From an uncultured Clostridia bacterium (GTDB lineage Bacteria > Bacillota > Clostridia > UBA1381 > UBA9506): a DNA stretch of 39,151 nt. The notes beneath the pieces are model-generated. The model searched no databases. It was not told the DNA's origin and worked only from the letters and a program-made list of their open reading frames with translations. Numbering within the stretch: the stretch's first letter is position 1; every line of letters starts with the position of its first letter. Shown here piece by piece: positions 1 to 8,739 of this stretch. The translations under genes were made by a program, and so were the position numbers. Location: contig CALYAO010000061.1 of the NCBI GenBank assembly GCA_944393605.1, positions 1-39,151 on the forward strand, written 5' to 3'.

Positions 1-59
1 CCTCCTCATGTGTTTTAATTTTGACTGGCAGGTCAATCTTATCTTAACACATGAGGAGG
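1..59. repeat. Nested inverted repeat at the left edge
   Basis: Bases 1-14 are exactly complementary to 46-59 (14 bp), and a second dyad (TTGAC at 21-25, GTCAA at 32-36) sits in the loop. The outer arm ends in a GAGGAGG that looks like a Shine-Dalgarno, so folding would mask it. On the plus strand the stem is followed by ATTTTTG, so it could act as an intrinsic terminator for a gene lying left of the window. The short open frame across it has no convincing start signal and is not called. Confidence 0.5.
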
Positions 60-87
60 ATTTTTGCTTATCGGTTAACCTCTTTCC

Positions 88-114
88 AACCACGCGACTA
101 TCGCGTGGTTTTCG
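88..114 (+). terminator. Hairpin, likely intrinsic terminator
   Basis: Perfect 10-bp stem (88-97 with 101-110), three-base loop CTA, then a short T-rich tail. It probably ends a plus-strand gene that lies outside the window. Confidence 0.5.
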
Positions 115-118
115 TATT

Positions 119-153
119 ACAAAAAAAGCGGACACCATCCCGGTGTCCGCTTT
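119..153 (-). terminator. Terminator of rlmA
   Basis: A 12-bp stem (125-136 with 142-153) with a five-base loop lies directly downstream of the rlmA stop. On the minus strand it runs into seven T residues. It could also work weakly in the plus direction. Confidence 0.85.
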
Positions 154-156
154 GAT

Positions 157-1011
157 TCATTTTTTGCCCGCAATGAGCAGCTCCAGGTGAATCGTAATTT
201 CTGTCAGGCCCTTCACATCCGCCTGGGTCAAATCCACTCCCTGCGTCATGGGTGTCATGCGAAGCAAATGGGTGCGCAAGTCAGACGGAACGGGAAAGGT
301 TCGGCACACCTCTGTCCGCTCTATCAGATGCATATGCGAAAGCAGGTGCTCAGCCGCTTGGCTGCCGGCAGAATCCCCGCTCGCCAGCCGCCCTCCAACA
401 CATGCACGGACCTCTGACAGGTACCGCGCGCCCGGCACCACCTTGATGAGAATGCCGCCCTCGGACAGCACACGCGAGAATTCTCCATAATTTGCCGGAG
501 ACAAGATGTTGAGCAGGACATCCACCGCGCCGCTGCGCATGGGAATGTGCGAAAGGTCAGCCGCCATCCAGCAGGGCGCGCTGTCCCTGCGGCATGCCAT
601 GGCGACGGCATCTTTCGCGATGTCCATCCCAAACATCCGGCAGCGGCCCGCCAGGCCTGGCAGCGCCATGAGGCCGGCAGCATAGTAGCCTTCACCGCAT
701 CCAGCATCCAACACACATAACGGGTGATCTACCCGTGCACGACCGATCGCCGCTCCCATCGCCGCCAGCACCGGCTCATACCATCCCTGCGCAAACACCA
801 TCCGTCGGCTCTCAAACAACGCCTTGTCATAGAATGTTTCCCGATGGTTGGGGACAAAATTGACATACCCTTTTGCAGACAGATCAAAGCAGTGTCCTGT
901 GCTGCACACCAGACTGCCCGGTTCCTGCAGCCGCACAGCAGTGCCGCACAGCGGACAGCACAAATCCTTGGCATACCTTGCCATTTTCTCATACACCTTA
1001 CGGATTTTCAT
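157..1011 (-). CDS. rlmA: 23S rRNA guanine-N1 methyltransferase (RlmA/RrmA/TlrB family)
   Basis: Predicted SAM-dependent methyltransferase acting on a guanine of 23S rRNA helix 35; relatives include E. coli RrmA (G745) and TlrB (G748, tylosin resistance). The protein has 284 residues, the normal family length. An N-terminal zinc finger is visible (C19, C22, C36, H40), followed by the family's GH-F-D and GYVNF stretch and the SAM-binding loop VLDAGCGEGYY at 100-110. The start is supported by AAGGAGGGG eight bases upstream. It is monocistronic, with its own promoter and terminator. Whether it methylates 745 or 748 cannot be read from sequence alone. Confidence 0.9.
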   Translation of the reverse strand: MKIRKVYEKMARYAKDLCCPLCGTAVRLQEPGSLVCSTGHCFDLSAKGYVNFVPNHRETFYDKALFESRRMVFAQGWYEPVLAAMGAAIGRARVDHPLCVLDAGCGEGYYAAGLMALPGLAGRCRMFGMDIAKDAVAMACRRDSAPCWMAADLSHIPMRSGAVDVLLNILSPANYGEFSRVLSEGGILIKVVPGARYLSEVRACVGGRLASGDSAGSQAAEHLLSHMHLIERTEVCRTFPVPSDLRTHLLRMTPMTQGVDLTQADVKGLTEITIHLELLIAGKK

Positions 1012-1033
1012 GTGTGCCCCTCCTTCACCGTTC

Positions 1034-1063
1034 AGTATAGCACGGATGGGAAAGACATGTCAA
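1034..1063 (-). promoter_or_regulatory. rlmA promoter
   Basis: Minus-strand -35 TTGACA (1058-1063) and -10 TATACT (1034-1039) with an 18-bp spacer, upstream of the rlmA ribosome binding site. The -35 abuts the sodC terminator stem. Confidence 0.75.
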
Positions 1064-1103
1064 CGCAAAAAAAGAGCATGCCGCAGCATGCTCTTTTTTT
1101 GCG
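1064..1103 (-). terminator. Terminator of the sodC-like gene
   Basis: Perfect 18-bp stem (1064-1081 with 1086-1103) with a four-base loop. A seven-base A/T tract is built into the arms. It begins at the base next to the SOD stop codon. Confidence 0.85.
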
Positions 1104-1607
1104 TCAGCGCGGACGAATCAGCCCGCAGGCAATCTTGTGCCCTGAATTGCCCGACGGTTGTGTGGTAAAATCGTCGGGCGCACTGTGGATGATAACCGTC
1201 TTGCCAATGATTTCCTCCACCGTGAACCGGGCGGTCAGCACCGCCATCCAAGCGCTGCCGCCATTGCCAAACAACGGCGGCAGGTCTCCCGCGTGGGACG
1301 GATGGGGACAGTCCTGCGGGTTATAATGCGTACCCGCATCCGCAAACGGATCCTCAGCGTTCCCCGAACAGGCGCCGCCGGCATGAATATGGAAACCGAA
1401 CACCGCCTGGCCGCAGGGGGCATCCGTCACCGGCAAACCGCGCACCTCCGCTGCCACCATCACCCCATTCGGTGTCTGGTAAAACCGCACCATGCCGCGG
1501 AGGCCCGGATGCGCCTCATCCCCCGCCACCATTGCATGGGCTGTCGGCCGCTGTTTGCGCAGAATTCCCGCCGCCTGCATGGTGGCCCAATAGTCATCCT
1601 GATACAT
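1104..1607 (-). CDS. sodC: Cu/Zn superoxide dismutase family protein, apparently cytoplasmic
   Basis: Predicted copper/zinc superoxide dismutase (superoxide to oxygen and peroxide), 167 residues from the start chosen at 1607, which has an AAGGGGATGAG ribosome binding site; the frame is open further upstream without a better start. All metal ligands of the family are visible: H73, H75, H94 and H141 for copper, and H94, H102, H105, D108 for zinc. The disulfide pair C80/C161 is present. There is no signal peptide or lipobox, although bacterial SodC is usually exported. The electrostatic-loop arginine just before the second cysteine (R143 in bovine numbering) is replaced by lysine (K158). The gene lies 83 bases after mtlD and may be read through from the sugar operon; it has its own terminator. 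Confidence 0.85.
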   Translation of the reverse strand: MYQDDYWATMQAAGILRKQRPTAHAMVAGDEAHPGLRGMVRFYQTPNGVMVAAEVRGLPVTDAPCGQAVFGFHIHAGGACSGNAEDPFADAGTHYNPQDCPHPSHAGDLPPLFGNGGSAWMAVLTARFTVEEIIGKTVIIHSAPDDFTTQPSGNSGHKIACGLIRPR

Positions 1608-1690
1608 ACTCTCATCCCCTTCCCTCGCTATAGGATATGCGGGCAAAGAAGAAAGGGATACTTTCTTTTGGAAATAATATCCAATTTCTG

Positions 1691-2890
1691 TCAGACAACA
1701 CCGCCGGCACAAGCCGCCAGCAGCTTAGCTGCGATGTCCATCAGGGAGCAGCCAGATGTCAGCCACGTATGCAGCGCAACAATCCGTTCATAGGATTCGC
1801 CGGCCGCATCCAACTTTAACACATCCCACAAGATGACCTGTGGGGATAGCTTTTCTTCTCCCTCCCGGGTAAAAGACAGGGATGCCGCGATCGCAAGCGC
1901 AATGTAGCCATTATCCACGCCCTGTTCCTCACACATGCGAAAAGCGCCCGCCAACCGGTCACCCGGGGACAGCTTGCGCCGGATATCCCCGCCCACACGG
2001 GCGATGGTATCCCCCAGCTGGCGATTGGCAAACCGGAACAGCAGATCGTCGATGTGGCGAAGAAGCTCTTCTAATGCAACACCATACCGTTTGCTCAGTG
2101 CCCGTGCAGCTTCCAGCATCGCTCGCTGCACACACAGCACAATCTCAGGTCGCTCCGCCGCCTCCCAAATAAACGTACAGCCCGCCAGCTGACCCAGGTA
2201 TGCCATGGCCGCATGGCCCATATTATGGATGAACAACTTCCGCTTAATATAGAAGGAAAAGGGCGCACACGGGACGAGGTTGCGGATGTTTGGAATCTCC
2301 CCGACAAACGCCGCCTTATCCACCGGCAGCCAGTCGTATGCCTCCACGCAAACACGAAGCGGGTCGCCGTCCTGCATATCCGGTGTCTGCACGGGCACCA
2401 TACGCCCGATGGATGCCTCCACAAAGCCCACCTGATCCAGAAATGCACGTTCTTCCTCCGACATGAGGTCCGCTATGAGCCCCCGCAAATAGCTGTCCGC
2501 GCCAATGAGGTTTTCACAGATGATGATATTGAGAGGTTTCTTGTTCCCCTTCGTAAATCGCTCCACGATACCATCCCGGAAGGGCTTGGCGGTAAATTTA
2601 AGCGCATTCACCCCCACCGCGGTGGCACAGATGTCCGCCTGTGCAATGGCATGCGCCACCTCCGCGGCATTGCTGCCGTCGATGCCATGGACATTTCGCA
2701 CTACGATTTCCTCATAGGTCTCTCCATGCAGAATGCGCACCGGATACTGTCCCGCCGCACCCAGCTGCGCTAGCAGCGTCCGATTGACATCCACAAACCC
2801 GACCTCATAGCCCGATTGATACAACAGCTGCCCAATAAAGCCTCTGCCGATGTTGCCGCCGCCATACATGACGGCTTGTTTCCCCGCCAT
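1691..2890 (-). CDS. mtlD: Mannitol-1-phosphate 5-dehydrogenase
   Basis: Member of the polyol-specific long-chain dehydrogenases, interconverting mannitol 1-phosphate and fructose 6-phosphate with NAD. 399 residues, slightly longer than E. coli MtlD (382). The N-terminal Rossmann loop GGGNIGRGFIG is at 10-20. The catalytic K-x4-N-x2-H signature is K218, N223, H226 within the KLFIHNMGH stretch. Its ATG shares one base with the stop of the isomerase (TGATG), so it is the translationally coupled third gene of the operon. No mannitol PTS gene lies nearby, so fructose 6-phosphate may come from the neighbouring isomerase and kinase. Confidence 0.88.
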   Translation of the reverse strand: MAGKQAVMYGGGNIGRGFIGQLLYQSGYEVGFVDVNRTLLAQLGAAGQYPVRILHGETYEEIVVRNVHGIDGSNAAEVAHAIAQADICATAVGVNALKFTAKPFRDGIVERFTKGNKKPLNIIICENLIGADSYLRGLIADLMSEEERAFLDQVGFVEASIGRMVPVQTPDMQDGDPLRVCVEAYDWLPVDKAAFVGEIPNIRNLVPCAPFSFYIKRKLFIHNMGHAAMAYLGQLAGCTFIWEAAERPEIVLCVQRAMLEAARALSKRYGVALEELLRHIDDLLFRFANRQLGDTIARVGGDIRRKLSPGDRLAGAFRMCEEQGVDNGYIALAIAASLSFTREGEEKLSPQVILWDVLKLDAAGESYERIVALHTWLTSGCSLMDIAAKLLAACAGGVV

Positions 2891-3396
2891 CAGCGCACCA
2901 CCGCCGGATCGGAGAAGATGTCCGAATCGTCCCGGCTTTTGGTGGAAAATTCTGACACCACAGCGCCGTCAGGACCGGCCTGGAACCAGTGCAACGTATC
3001 GGGATAGATGGTATATTGATCACCTGGCAGCAGATGTACCTCATGGAATACGGTATATACCCCCTTCGGCGGATGCACCGCCGGAGATGCTACAGGTTCC
3101 CCCGCCACATACAGGTACACCTCGCCCCACCGACACCGGAAGGTCTCCTCTTTGCCGGGCATGCCGTCCACCGGCGGATGCCGATGTTCGGGGCAGGTCT
3201 GATGCGGGAAGAGCACCATCTCCTTGGCACATACCCGCTCGGTATTGATGTACGTAACCAGCTCCAGGCCCGACCGTTCCAGATCACCCAGCCCAAAATC
3301 CGCCACCTCAATGGCTTGTTTCTCCGCATCCGTGATTACAATACCAGCCGCCGCAAAGCAGGCCGCCGCCTTCTCTCTTGCCTCCTGTACTGTCAT
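2890..3396 (-). CDS. D-lyxose ketol-isomerase family cupin
   Basis: Predicted single-domain cupin isomerase related to B. subtilis YdaE, which interconverts D-lyxose with D-xylulose and D-mannose with D-fructose. 168 residues, the normal size. The metal-binding set is visible as H71, H73, E84 and H136, matching the H-x-H, E, H spacing of the family. Its start overlaps the kinase stop (ATGA) and its stop overlaps the mtlD start, so all three proteins should be made together. Substrate preference between lyxose and mannose cannot be decided from sequence; the MtlD partner favours a mannose/fructose role. Confidence 0.85.
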   Translation of the reverse strand: MTVQEAREKAAACFAAAGIVITDAEKQAIEVADFGLGDLERSGLELVTYINTERVCAKEMVLFPHQTCPEHRHPPVDGMPGKEETFRCRWGEVYLYVAGEPVASPAVHPPKGVYTVFHEVHLLPGDQYTIYPDTLHWFQAGPDGAVVSEFSTKSRDDSDIFSDPAVVR

Positions 3397-4337
3397 ACCG
3401 CATTCCCCTCCATAAATTGTTTGATTTCCGCATAGGGCCGGATACCCGTCGTCGCACCCACTGCCATGACACAGTGCGCACCAACGGCATTGCCCAGCCG
3501 CGCGCTTTCCACCATGTTCATCCCATGGGACAAGCCATATAAGAACCCCGCACAGAAGGAATCCCCCGCACCGGTGGTGTCCACCGCTCTGACACCCGAA
3601 TAGGCAGGCAAATAGACCCCTTCCTGCTCCCGCGATTCCCGCACATAACAGCCATCCGACCCCAGCTTGATGACCACATGCGAGACGCCGCGGTCAAAAA
3701 AGCGGTCCGCCATTTCAGCCACATCCTCGCACCCGGCAAACATCCGCGCCTCGTCCACACTGGGGATGAAATAGTCAATATATGGCATACAGGGCGCCAG
3801 CACATCCATCCAACGCCCCTTGTCATCCCATGCACTGTCTAGGACCGTCACTTTGCCCATCTCACGGCACCGCGCAAGCACCCTGGCACAGGGCTCCCCG
3901 TCAAACGAAGGCAGGAGCATCGTGCCGGCCACAAACACAATACGCGCATCCGAAAGCACCGAAAAATCCACGTCCGTATCGGTATATGCCCCATTCGCCC
4001 CCAGGCAATGCAGAAACGTACGTTCCCCCTCCGAATTGACAAGCGCCACCGACGCAGAAGTCGCATGGGCCCCACTCACCTTGAGCCCCCGGATGTCCAC
4101 ACCGCTCTTATCCAAGGCACCCCGGATGAAATCTCCAAAACCATCGTTTCCCACCATGCCCAATAAGGCCGTATCTGCCCCGAGTTTTGCCAGATCCACC
4201 GCCGCACTCATGGCACAGCCGCCCGTATACAAATTGAGGCTGTCCACTAGCCCCAGCTTACCCGGCTCGGGGATATGGTCCACCGTCTTCGTGATACAGT
4301 CTGCCACCACAATACCAATACACGCCACATCCAACAC
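3393..4337 (-). CDS. PfkB-family sugar kinase
   Basis: Predicted ribokinase-like carbohydrate kinase, first gene of the sugar operon. The GTG at 4337 (314 residues) is preferred: an AAAGGCGG ribosome binding site lies eight bases upstream and the protein then begins MLDVACIG as is usual for the family. A TTG at 4358 would give seven more residues but has no site in front of it. The substrate-binding double glycine is at G39-G40, and the ATP/anion-hole signature DTTGAGDSF is at 253-261 with catalytic base D259. With a ketose-forming isomerase and MtlD beside it, a fructokinase-like activity is plausible but not shown. Confidence 0.87.
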   Translation of the reverse strand: MLDVACIGIVVADCITKTVDHIPEPGKLGLVDSLNLYTGGCAMSAAVDLAKLGADTALLGMVGNDGFGDFIRGALDKSGVDIRGLKVSGAHATSASVALVNSEGERTFLHCLGANGAYTDTDVDFSVLSDARIVFVAGTMLLPSFDGEPCARVLARCREMGKVTVLDSAWDDKGRWMDVLAPCMPYIDYFIPSVDEARMFAGCEDVAEMADRFFDRGVSHVVIKLGSDGCYVRESREQEGVYLPAYSGVRAVDTTGAGDSFCAGFLYGLSHGMNMVESARLGNAVGAHCVMAVGATTGIRPYAEIKQFMEGNAV

Positions 4338-4372
4338 ATCTGCCACCGCCTTTATCAAACAAATTCACGGCT

Positions 4373-4401
4373 ATTATATCGTACCAGCTCATACAATACA
4401 A
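4373..4401 (-). promoter_or_regulatory. Promoter of the kinase-isomerase-mtlD operon
   Basis: Minus-strand -35 TTGTAT (4396-4401), 17-bp spacer, -10 TATAAT (4373-4378), some 30 bases before the kinase ribosome binding site. The DNA upstream (4415-4460) is very AT-rich with A/T tracts that could serve as an UP element. Confidence 0.75.
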
Positions 4402-4606
4402 GAGAGCGGCGAAATTTCACAAAAAAAAACGTGTAAATATAAAAAAATAACACACATTGATGCGGCAGGTCAGAAAACAAAATGGAAAATTTTAAAATGC
4501 ACCGCTGAACAATCAAAGAAGCCGCCTGATGAAACGGCCTTTCACCCTTTTGCAGAACAAACGAGGCACGAAATGGGGATCCATCCCGTGCCTTTCTCAG
4601 TTTGCT
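4402..4606. other. Non-coding stretch with two weak hairpins
   Basis: No gene is seen here. Two imperfect hairpins, GGCCG/CGGC (about 4521-4542) and GGCACG/CGTGCC (about 4563-4592), lie downstream of the prophage and may end phage transcription, though neither has a good T-run. Confidence 0.35.
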
Positions 4607-4973
4607 TTATGATGCAATTGCTCTAAAATTACAATCCATTTTTTGGACAGTCGAGAACCATTTTCTAATATGTTCCATTATCTTGATGTTCTCGTTAACG
4701 ATGTAAAACCGCATTCCCAAACTGTGTCCCTCAAGTACGCCTGTCACTTGGCCAACCAGATGAGCAAGGCCTGCCAAAAGCGGGATGACAGCCTTGTTCG
4801 GATGCTGTAAAAACAGACTTTTCTGGATCGCTTTCCCTGATCAACGCCATCCTCATACCGGTCACATGGACCAGTACCATGAGAACCAGCTGCACCAATG
4901 CCGCCACCAAAGAAACGATGCCAGTACAGAGGACGCCGCCCACAAACTTACGTCACACCATAAGCTGATCCAT
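4607..4973 (-). pseudogene. Broken small membrane-protein gene at the end of the phage cluster
   Basis: An ATG at 4973 just after the tail-fibre stop opens MDQLMV, then hits an in-frame TGA (4953-4955). The same frame continues as a hydrophobic stretch (GIVSLVAALVQLVLMVLV) before drifting into low-quality sequence. A second frame, open from 4840 to the stop at 4607, encodes 77 residues that read like real protein (HPNKAVIPLLAGLAHLVGQ, then RFYIVNENIKIMEHIRKW). One stop plus one frameshift near 4835 would join them. The position after the tail fibre is where phage holins normally lie, but the family is not recognised; a transposon remnant is an alternative. Confidence 0.45.
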
Positions 4974-4985
4974 CAGTGCCGCTTT

Positions 4986-6710
4986 TTATCCATGCATCAT
5001 CACGCGCACAATGCCCGCATCAATGCGTTCCATCACGCGCCAGCGGGTGGGCGCTTCGCTCGCCGTCGCAACGCCAGCCGCGCCAGGCTGCGCCCAGCCG
5101 CCCACCTCGCACGTCCCGTCATCCGCCACCAGGAGCTTCCCCATCAGCCCAACCGCAGCCCACTCGGGCCGCTCACTCCGCGGCACGTATGCCTGCTCGG
5201 GGTCATACGCCGGGTTCAAAACCGGCCAAATCTCCGTCCGCGCCGGCCGCACCTCCTGCCCGGCCTCATCCAGCTCCGCAGGGCACGCAACCTCCTCAAA
5301 CTGCACCCGCCCCCAGGCGTCCCGCACATATATGCCCTGCCAGGTGTCGTCATAGCTGTCCCCGACCAGGCCGCATGTCCCCGACGTAATGCCCAGCACA
5401 TACGTGTCCGCGGTCTCTGCTGGCCGAATCTTCGTTCCTTCCAGCGTCACAAATCGACCAATCCTGTCCTCGCCGGACGGGTTTCCGTCCTGCCACTCGA
5501 ACATCTCCGCATAGTCCGCGCCCGTCGAGTTAAACGCCGACAGCCCATACACCTTCCCGTCAAACGTCACCCGAAACGCGTTGCTCCGCGCCGTACTGCT
5601 CCCGCTCGTTCCATTCCCTATCACAAATGCATCTGCTGTTCCATCGTATGCCGTATCCGATGCCGTCGGCGTCACATTGAACCGCCCCGCTGTCAGCATC
5701 AGATATGCCGCCGTCGTGTACCGGCCCAGCGCCGCCGAACAATCCCCTCTCGCATAGGTGTACTCTCCTGCTGAAAACGAATAATCCCCATCCGAATTTC
5801 CGAAACAAGCAGAAAACGCACCTATGCCATCCGCGCCGCCTCTCCCAAACGCCGCCGCATAGTCACCTTCCGCATACGCCGTCCCCGCATTGAAGGATTC
5901 TACCCCGCCGCCTTCGTAATATGTCGCATACTTCGCATAGTCCACGATTCCGTCCCCGTCCGGGTCATACTCGCTCTTGTACATGTCTCCGCCGCTGCCG
6001 GCGGGGCCAGCTGGTCCCTGTGGGCCAGGATCCCCTTTCGGTCCCTGCGGGCCTGTTGCACCCTGCTCTCCCTGGGGGCCCTGCGGACCTGTTTCGCCCT
6101 GTTCACCTTGCGGACCTTGGGGACCAGGCTCTCCCTGCGGGCCTTGTGGGCCTGTGTCGCCTTGGGGACCCTGGGGGCCTTGCGGGCCTTGTTCCCCCTG
6201 GAAAACACCTGCATCCCGGTCCTCAATCAAATCGTCCCCCACACCTTTTGCATAATCCCCCTGTGCCTCAGCATAGGTGGCCGCTTCGTTTGCATCTGCT
6301 ATCAACGCCTGCAAGACACTATACTCATCGGTACTTTCCACCGAATCACCCTGGTCTAGCTGTTCTTCTACCTTGAACTTAAATCCACAGGATGTCAACC
6401 GCTGGTCACCCAAATACAGTTCTACCGTGGCTTGCACCGTTCCGGGACACGCAATTTCATTCGAACCGACCGCATAGGAAACCTTACCGTTGGTGCCGTC
6501 CACCACCTCTGCTTTCCCAACAACAACCGTATCATCCTCTTTTTTCATGGTCACCGTTGCCGTCGCGCCTTCCGGAATTTGCAGGACCTCTGTTCCATCT
6601 AACAGAAAGATATCCAACGGGTATACCGCCACATCTCCCTGCACATATACAATATCTGTCTTTAACAGTTTCCCACGAATATCCAACTTGATCTCATAGC
6701 GTTTTTCCAA
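4986..6710 (-). CDS. Phage baseplate/tail-fibre protein with collagen-like stalk
   Basis: 574 residues, TTG start with AAGGGAG nine bases upstream. Residues 1-120 resemble the BppU-type N-terminal baseplate domain. Residues 172-239 are an unbroken Gly-x-y collagen-like repeat rich in GPQ, followed by a calcium-loop-like DPDGDGIVD (249-257). Residues 271-335 hold YadA-head-like repeats ([14 protein letters not shown] and similar). The C-terminal part from about 395 begins [15 protein letters not shown], characteristic of the Peptidase_G2/IMC autoproteolytic chaperone domain found in Bacillota phage tail appendages, which trimerises the fibre and is cleaved off. It is the last intact phage gene and the likely receptor-binding device. 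Confidence 0.82.
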   Translation of the reverse strand: MEKRYEIKLDIRGKLLKTDIVYVQGDVAVYPLDIFLLDGTEVLQIPEGATATVTMKKEDDTVVVGKAEVVDGTNGKVSYAVGSNEIACPGTVQATVELYLGDQRLTSCGFKFKVEEQLDQGDSVESTDEYSVLQALIADANEAATYAEAQGDYAKGVGDDLIEDRDAGVFQGEQGPQGPQGPQGDTGPQGPQGEPGPQGPQGEQGETGPQGPQGEQGATGPQGPKGDPGPQGPAGPAGSGGDMYKSEYDPDGDGIVDYAKYATYYEGGGVESFNAGTAYAEGDYAAAFGRGGADGIGAFSACFGNSDGDYSFSAGEYTYARGDCSAALGRYTTAAYLMLTAGRFNVTPTASDTAYDGTADAFVIGNGTSGSSTARSNAFRVTFDGKVYGLSAFNSTGADYAEMFEWQDGNPSGEDRIGRFVTLEGTKIRPAETADTYVLGITSGTCGLVGDSYDDTWQGIYVRDAWGRVQFEEVACPAELDEAGQEVRPARTEIWPVLNPAYDPEQAYVPRSERPEWAAVGLMGKLLVADDGTCEVGGWAQPGAAGVATASEAPTRWRVMERIDAGIVRVMMHG

Positions 6711-6727
6711 TATATTCCGCTCCCTTC

Positions 6728-8725
6728 TTACTCAATATAGTCCGGCGTACCTGTAAACAGTGCCGTCACCCGTGCGTTCCCCTGCGCACTGCGCCACACA
6801 TTGTCCGCATTTAAATATCGATACCAGCTTCCCCCGCCGATAAGTGCAACCGCACCATCTCCCGATACATATACATCGCCCGCGTTGGTTTCAATGGTGG
6901 TATAGCCTGAATCATCCGTTGGACACAAAAGCAGATTGCTGTAATGGGTGCCATCGTAGTCATAACCAAACCGAACCAAATCCCCCAGCCATCCGCAGCC
7001 CGCAGCATTGCTCGGCACCGTCATCAGCATCTCTCCCGAGACCACTTGTGCCTGCACCATCTTATCCCGCAGCGAAGGGTTTTTCAAATATGCGATGGCC
7101 AACCGCTTCCATGCCAGGCCGGGCAGCAACACGCCAACCGGATCATCAATCGGATTCCAATACTGACTGAGATGCGGTGTCGCACTCACGAAATTGGTCA
7201 GCCATGTCAGTGGAACCAACTGACCGTCAATGTACCGCCTGGTGCCATTTTTATTGAACAGTGTATAGTCATTTTCTGTATGCTGCACCTTGACGCCTTC
7301 AGGAGAGATGATGGTCTTGCTGCCATCTGTATTCTGGTTGATGATCTCCATCTGCCCGGCCTCCACCTGGTCAGCACGCACCTTGCCAGCATACACCCAA
7401 TCCGCTGCAACCGCATCTGCCACCAGCGTCCCTTCACCGCCCAAGATACGCCAATCCCAGTCCCCATTGGGTTTTTTCTGGTTGGATAAGGCAAATTTTC
7501 CGTTTACGATCGCCAGTGCACTGGTGGGCTGATGCACATCATCCACCCAGATATCCCCATAATCATGGACCACAAACGGCTTGGCCATGTCCTCCTCAAA
7601 ATCGCTGGCCAGCTTACCGCGAAAGCCATCCACATACTGTGTCTTGATGGTGCCGTTATGTAGGGTCGCATGCTCCACCTTGATGGTACCCGACGCCACT
7701 TTGTCAAACAGGCTGGCGTTGGCATCCATGTGATTGGAAAGCTTGACGGTGCCGCGCTGCGGCTCAAAGGGATAATAGGTCATCTCCACCACACGGGAAT
7801 ACACGTCAATGCCCAGCACCTCGTCCATCACGCGCACCCGGTCACCCAGGCCAATCCCCGACAGTGACGTGGCCTCCACCTCATAGGTCACCTTCGGCTT
7901 ATCAATGCCATCCTTTTCCTCGCTGGACCATTCCAAAAGCGCCTTATCCAGCAGCTCCTGTGCATCCGCAATCTCATAGTCCAGATACCCCTCCTTGGGA
8001 TAACTGTATTGGTCCGCAAGCGGACTGTCAATATAAGCCACACCATTGTTGACCGATGTGATATCCAAATCGTCCGTTCCATAGGGATACAGCCGGGTGA
8101 TCACAGAAGACTCATCCATGATGCGTGTAATCCCTTTTAGGTTTTTGCCCGTCCGCAGCTGAACCCCGTTGTTTTCCCCGCGTTCCTGCAGCAAACTGAC
8201 CGTATAGTTATCCCGGACCAGTTCCCCGCCGACATTTTCGATGAGTTGCGTGACAATGGCGGCCGGATTGGTCTTATAAGCAAAAATATCGGTGGGTGTG
8301 GTCACTTCCACGGTTCCCACCGTAAAGGGTGTGCCATCAAATGCGGCCTCCAAGATCCAAGCCGGCGATTTCCCAATCCAGCCATCCGCCTCTGCATCCC
8401 CATCTTCCGTCACCGTCATCGGGATATATTTGCAGTCCCCCGCTTCATACCAAACATGGTAGCAGGTGACCGATGCGGTCAGCTTGCCATCGGCTGACCG
8501 CCCATCTGTTGTCTCACGAATACGAAACAACTGGCCATCCGCCCTGACCAGGTTGTCATATTGCATATACTGCCACTTCTCATCCTCCCGCTGCATGGTA
8601 AAGGTGAGGGTATATTCCCCATTGATGGTCTCATGGATGGCAACATCCCGCGCACTGTCCAATACACAGAGGCCCAAGTGGTCAAAATCCGTTTCATCCT
8701 TTTTGTATACACACAGATATGCCAT
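6728..8725 (-). CDS. Phage tail-associated protein (Tal / minor structural protein)
   Basis: 665 residues from the ATG at 8725, which has GGGGAGG eight bases upstream. The N-terminal about 370 residues match the pattern of siphophage Tal proteins (the gp44-like baseplate hub that closes the tail tip). Features of that pattern are an opening [13 protein letters not shown] stretch, DILARV-like sugar-free beta domains, and a region ending in [21 protein letters not shown]. The rest is beta-rich and unassigned; no lysozyme or peptidase motif was seen. It sits between Dit and the tail fibre, as expected for the baseplate hub. Confidence 0.8.
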   Translation of the reverse strand: MAYLCVYKKDETDFDHLGLCVLDSARDVAIHETINGEYTLTFTMQREDEKWQYMQYDNLVRADGQLFRIRETTDGRSADGKLTASVTCYHVWYEAGDCKYIPMTVTEDGDAEADGWIGKSPAWILEAAFDGTPFTVGTVEVTTPTDIFAYKTNPAAIVTQLIENVGGELVRDNYTVSLLQERGENNGVQLRTGKNLKGITRIMDESSVITRLYPYGTDDLDITSVNNGVAYIDSPLADQYSYPKEGYLDYEIADAQELLDKALLEWSSEEKDGIDKPKVTYEVEATSLSGIGLGDRVRVMDEVLGIDVYSRVVEMTYYPFEPQRGTVKLSNHMDANASLFDKVASGTIKVEHATLHNGTIKTQYVDGFRGKLASDFEEDMAKPFVVHDYGDIWVDDVHQPTSALAIVNGKFALSNQKKPNGDWDWRILGGEGTLVADAVAADWVYAGKVRADQVEAGQMEIINQNTDGSKTIISPEGVKVQHTENDYTLFNKNGTRRYIDGQLVPLTWLTNFVSATPHLSQYWNPIDDPVGVLLPGLAWKRLAIAYLKNPSLRDKMVQAQVVSGEMLMTVPSNAAGCGWLGDLVRFGYDYDGTHYSNLLLCPTDDSGYTTIETNAGDVYVSGDGAVALIGGGSWYRYLNADNVWRSAQGNARVTALFTGTPDYIE

Positions 8726-8739
8726 ATCCCAGCCTCCCC

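Noticed and set aside
187-417. Open frames opposite rlmA
   Set aside because: They are mirror images of a well-supported gene, with no start signals.
5216-5401. Short Cys/Arg-rich frame inside the tail-fibre gene
   Set aside because: Alternative-frame reading of a real gene, with biased composition and no start signal.
6001-6215. Short tandem repeats resembling a CRISPR array
   Set aside because: They are the codons of the Gly-x-y collagen-like stalk, in frame with the tail-fibre gene; there are no conserved direct repeats with unique spacers and no cas genes.
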